Shown here one piece after another: positions 63,619 to 64,000 of a stretch of DNA of 64,000 nt. The number at the start of each line of letters is the position of its first letter. Within the stretch, counting starts at the first letter, position 1. The stretch is from positions 1,240,001 through 1,304,000 of the forward strand of contig NZ_CP070480.1 of NCBI RefSeq assembly GCF_016924835.1, in the 5' to 3' direction. The stretch comes from Rothia sp. ZJ932 (lineage in GTDB: Bacteria; Actinomycetota; Actinomycetes; Actinomycetales; Micrococcaceae). A program made the position numbers and the translations under genes. The notes below the pieces were generated by a model, which worked only from the letters and a program-made list of their open reading frames with translations, was not told where the DNA came from and made no database searches.

Positions 63619-64000
63619 GTGTCTTTTTCAGCTCCAGTTCTCATTCTCTACGGTTCAACCTACGGTCACACCGAAAACTATGCTCGTTGGCTGCAAGAGA
63701 AACTTGCAAACGCAGGTTTCGCCCATACAACGACCCTCGCTATCAGTGATGTCGATGAAGATGCTCTCACCGACGCGAGCATCGTAGTAGTTGGCACCTC
63801 AGACTACGGTGGGTTCCTCAACGGTGCGTCTACCCTGCGTAAGTTCCTGCCGCAGCTAGAAAACAAAAAACTCTTTTTCTTCACCGTCTCCTTCAACGGG
63901 CTTGTGGGATCAACCCGAGAAAAACTCGATGAGAAGGTTGTCAAGAGCTTCACCCCGGCTCTAGTAGCGACTGCACCTACCTTCCATTTGCGCGGCGGCT
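63619..64000 (+). CDS. Flavodoxin-domain protein, N-terminal part
   Basis: A gene starting at GTG 63619 (AGAAGG upstream) and running off the right edge; 127 codons are visible. It begins APVLILYGSTYGHTENYARW, with the FMN phosphate loop STYGHTE at about residues 14-20, and has the second loop GTSDYGGFLNG. This pattern fits flavodoxin domains of the HemG or FprA-associated kind. Whether it is a protoporphyrinogen oxidase or another flavodoxin cannot be judged without the rest. Confidence 0.75.
   Translation, partial: MSFSAPVLILYGSTYGHTENYARWLQEKLANAGFAHTTTLAISDVDEDALTDASIVVVGTSDYGGFLNGASTLRKFLPQLENKKLFFFTVSFNGLVGSTREKLDEKVVKSFTPALVATAPTFHLRGG

Overview
The window looks like a chromosomal segment of a moderate-GC actinobacterium of the Micrococcaceae, most likely Rothia or a close relative. 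This is inferred from protein style (WhiA, OpcA, ANTAR regulator, four-domain ribosomal S1), a base composition that looks like the mid-50s percent GC by eye, and a gene order that follows the conserved actinobacterial backbone. No 16S gene is present, so the genus is inference.

Layout. 1-7.6 kb: partial ctaB facing a pentose-phosphate operon tkt-tal-zwf-opcA-pgl. 7.7-17.8 kb (minus strand): secG, tpiA, pgk, gap, then whiA, yvcK, rapZ, uvrC and a PlsC acyltransferase. 17.9-20.06 kb: an AT-rich three-gene island of unknown function (2H phosphoesterase, solute-binding-fold-like protein, one-helix membrane protein) packed against the end of uvrA. 20.07-25.6 kb: uvrA with a LexA-like box, a metallo-beta-lactamase-fold hydrolase and fhs. 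25.7-29.8 kb: a heterodimeric ABC exporter whose two nucleotide-binding domains are complementary half-sites, plus a stand-alone ABC-like domain with no ATPase motifs. 29.9-36.7 kb: Ski2-like helicase, a SatD/DUF3307-like pair with a frameshifted membrane partner, prolyl aminopeptidase and a beta-helix lipoprotein. 36.7-43.0 kb: a dipeptide/metal-chelate-type ABC importer (fused permease, lipoprotein receptor, two ATPases) divergent from an MFS transporter, with a Fur/Zur-like palindrome between them. 43.0-44.4 kb: terC behind a probable Mn2+ (yybP-ykoY) riboswitch. 44.5-48.9 kb: uvrB between decayed genes. 48.9-64 kb: BCCT transporter, coaE, YigZ, rpsA, GNAT, polA, thioesterase, DAACS symporter, a 50-residue membrane protein, pdtaR-like regulator, truncated MFS pseudogene, tRNA-Leu(CAA), pyk and a partial flavodoxin-like protein.

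How it fits together. Central carbon metabolism (pentose phosphate shunt, lower glycolysis, pyruvate kinase) and nucleotide excision repair (uvrA, uvrB, uvrC, polA) form the stable backbone; pyk-pdtaR-polA-rpsA-coaE-uvrB-uvrA resembles mycobacterial order. Accessory or decaying genes sit in the gaps between backbone genes. Five loci carry stops or frameshifts, several at homopolymers, so either real decay or base-calling errors must be considered. A 7-mer, GGACGCG, is strikingly frequent in most of the window but missing from the AT-rich island and from pgk/gap.
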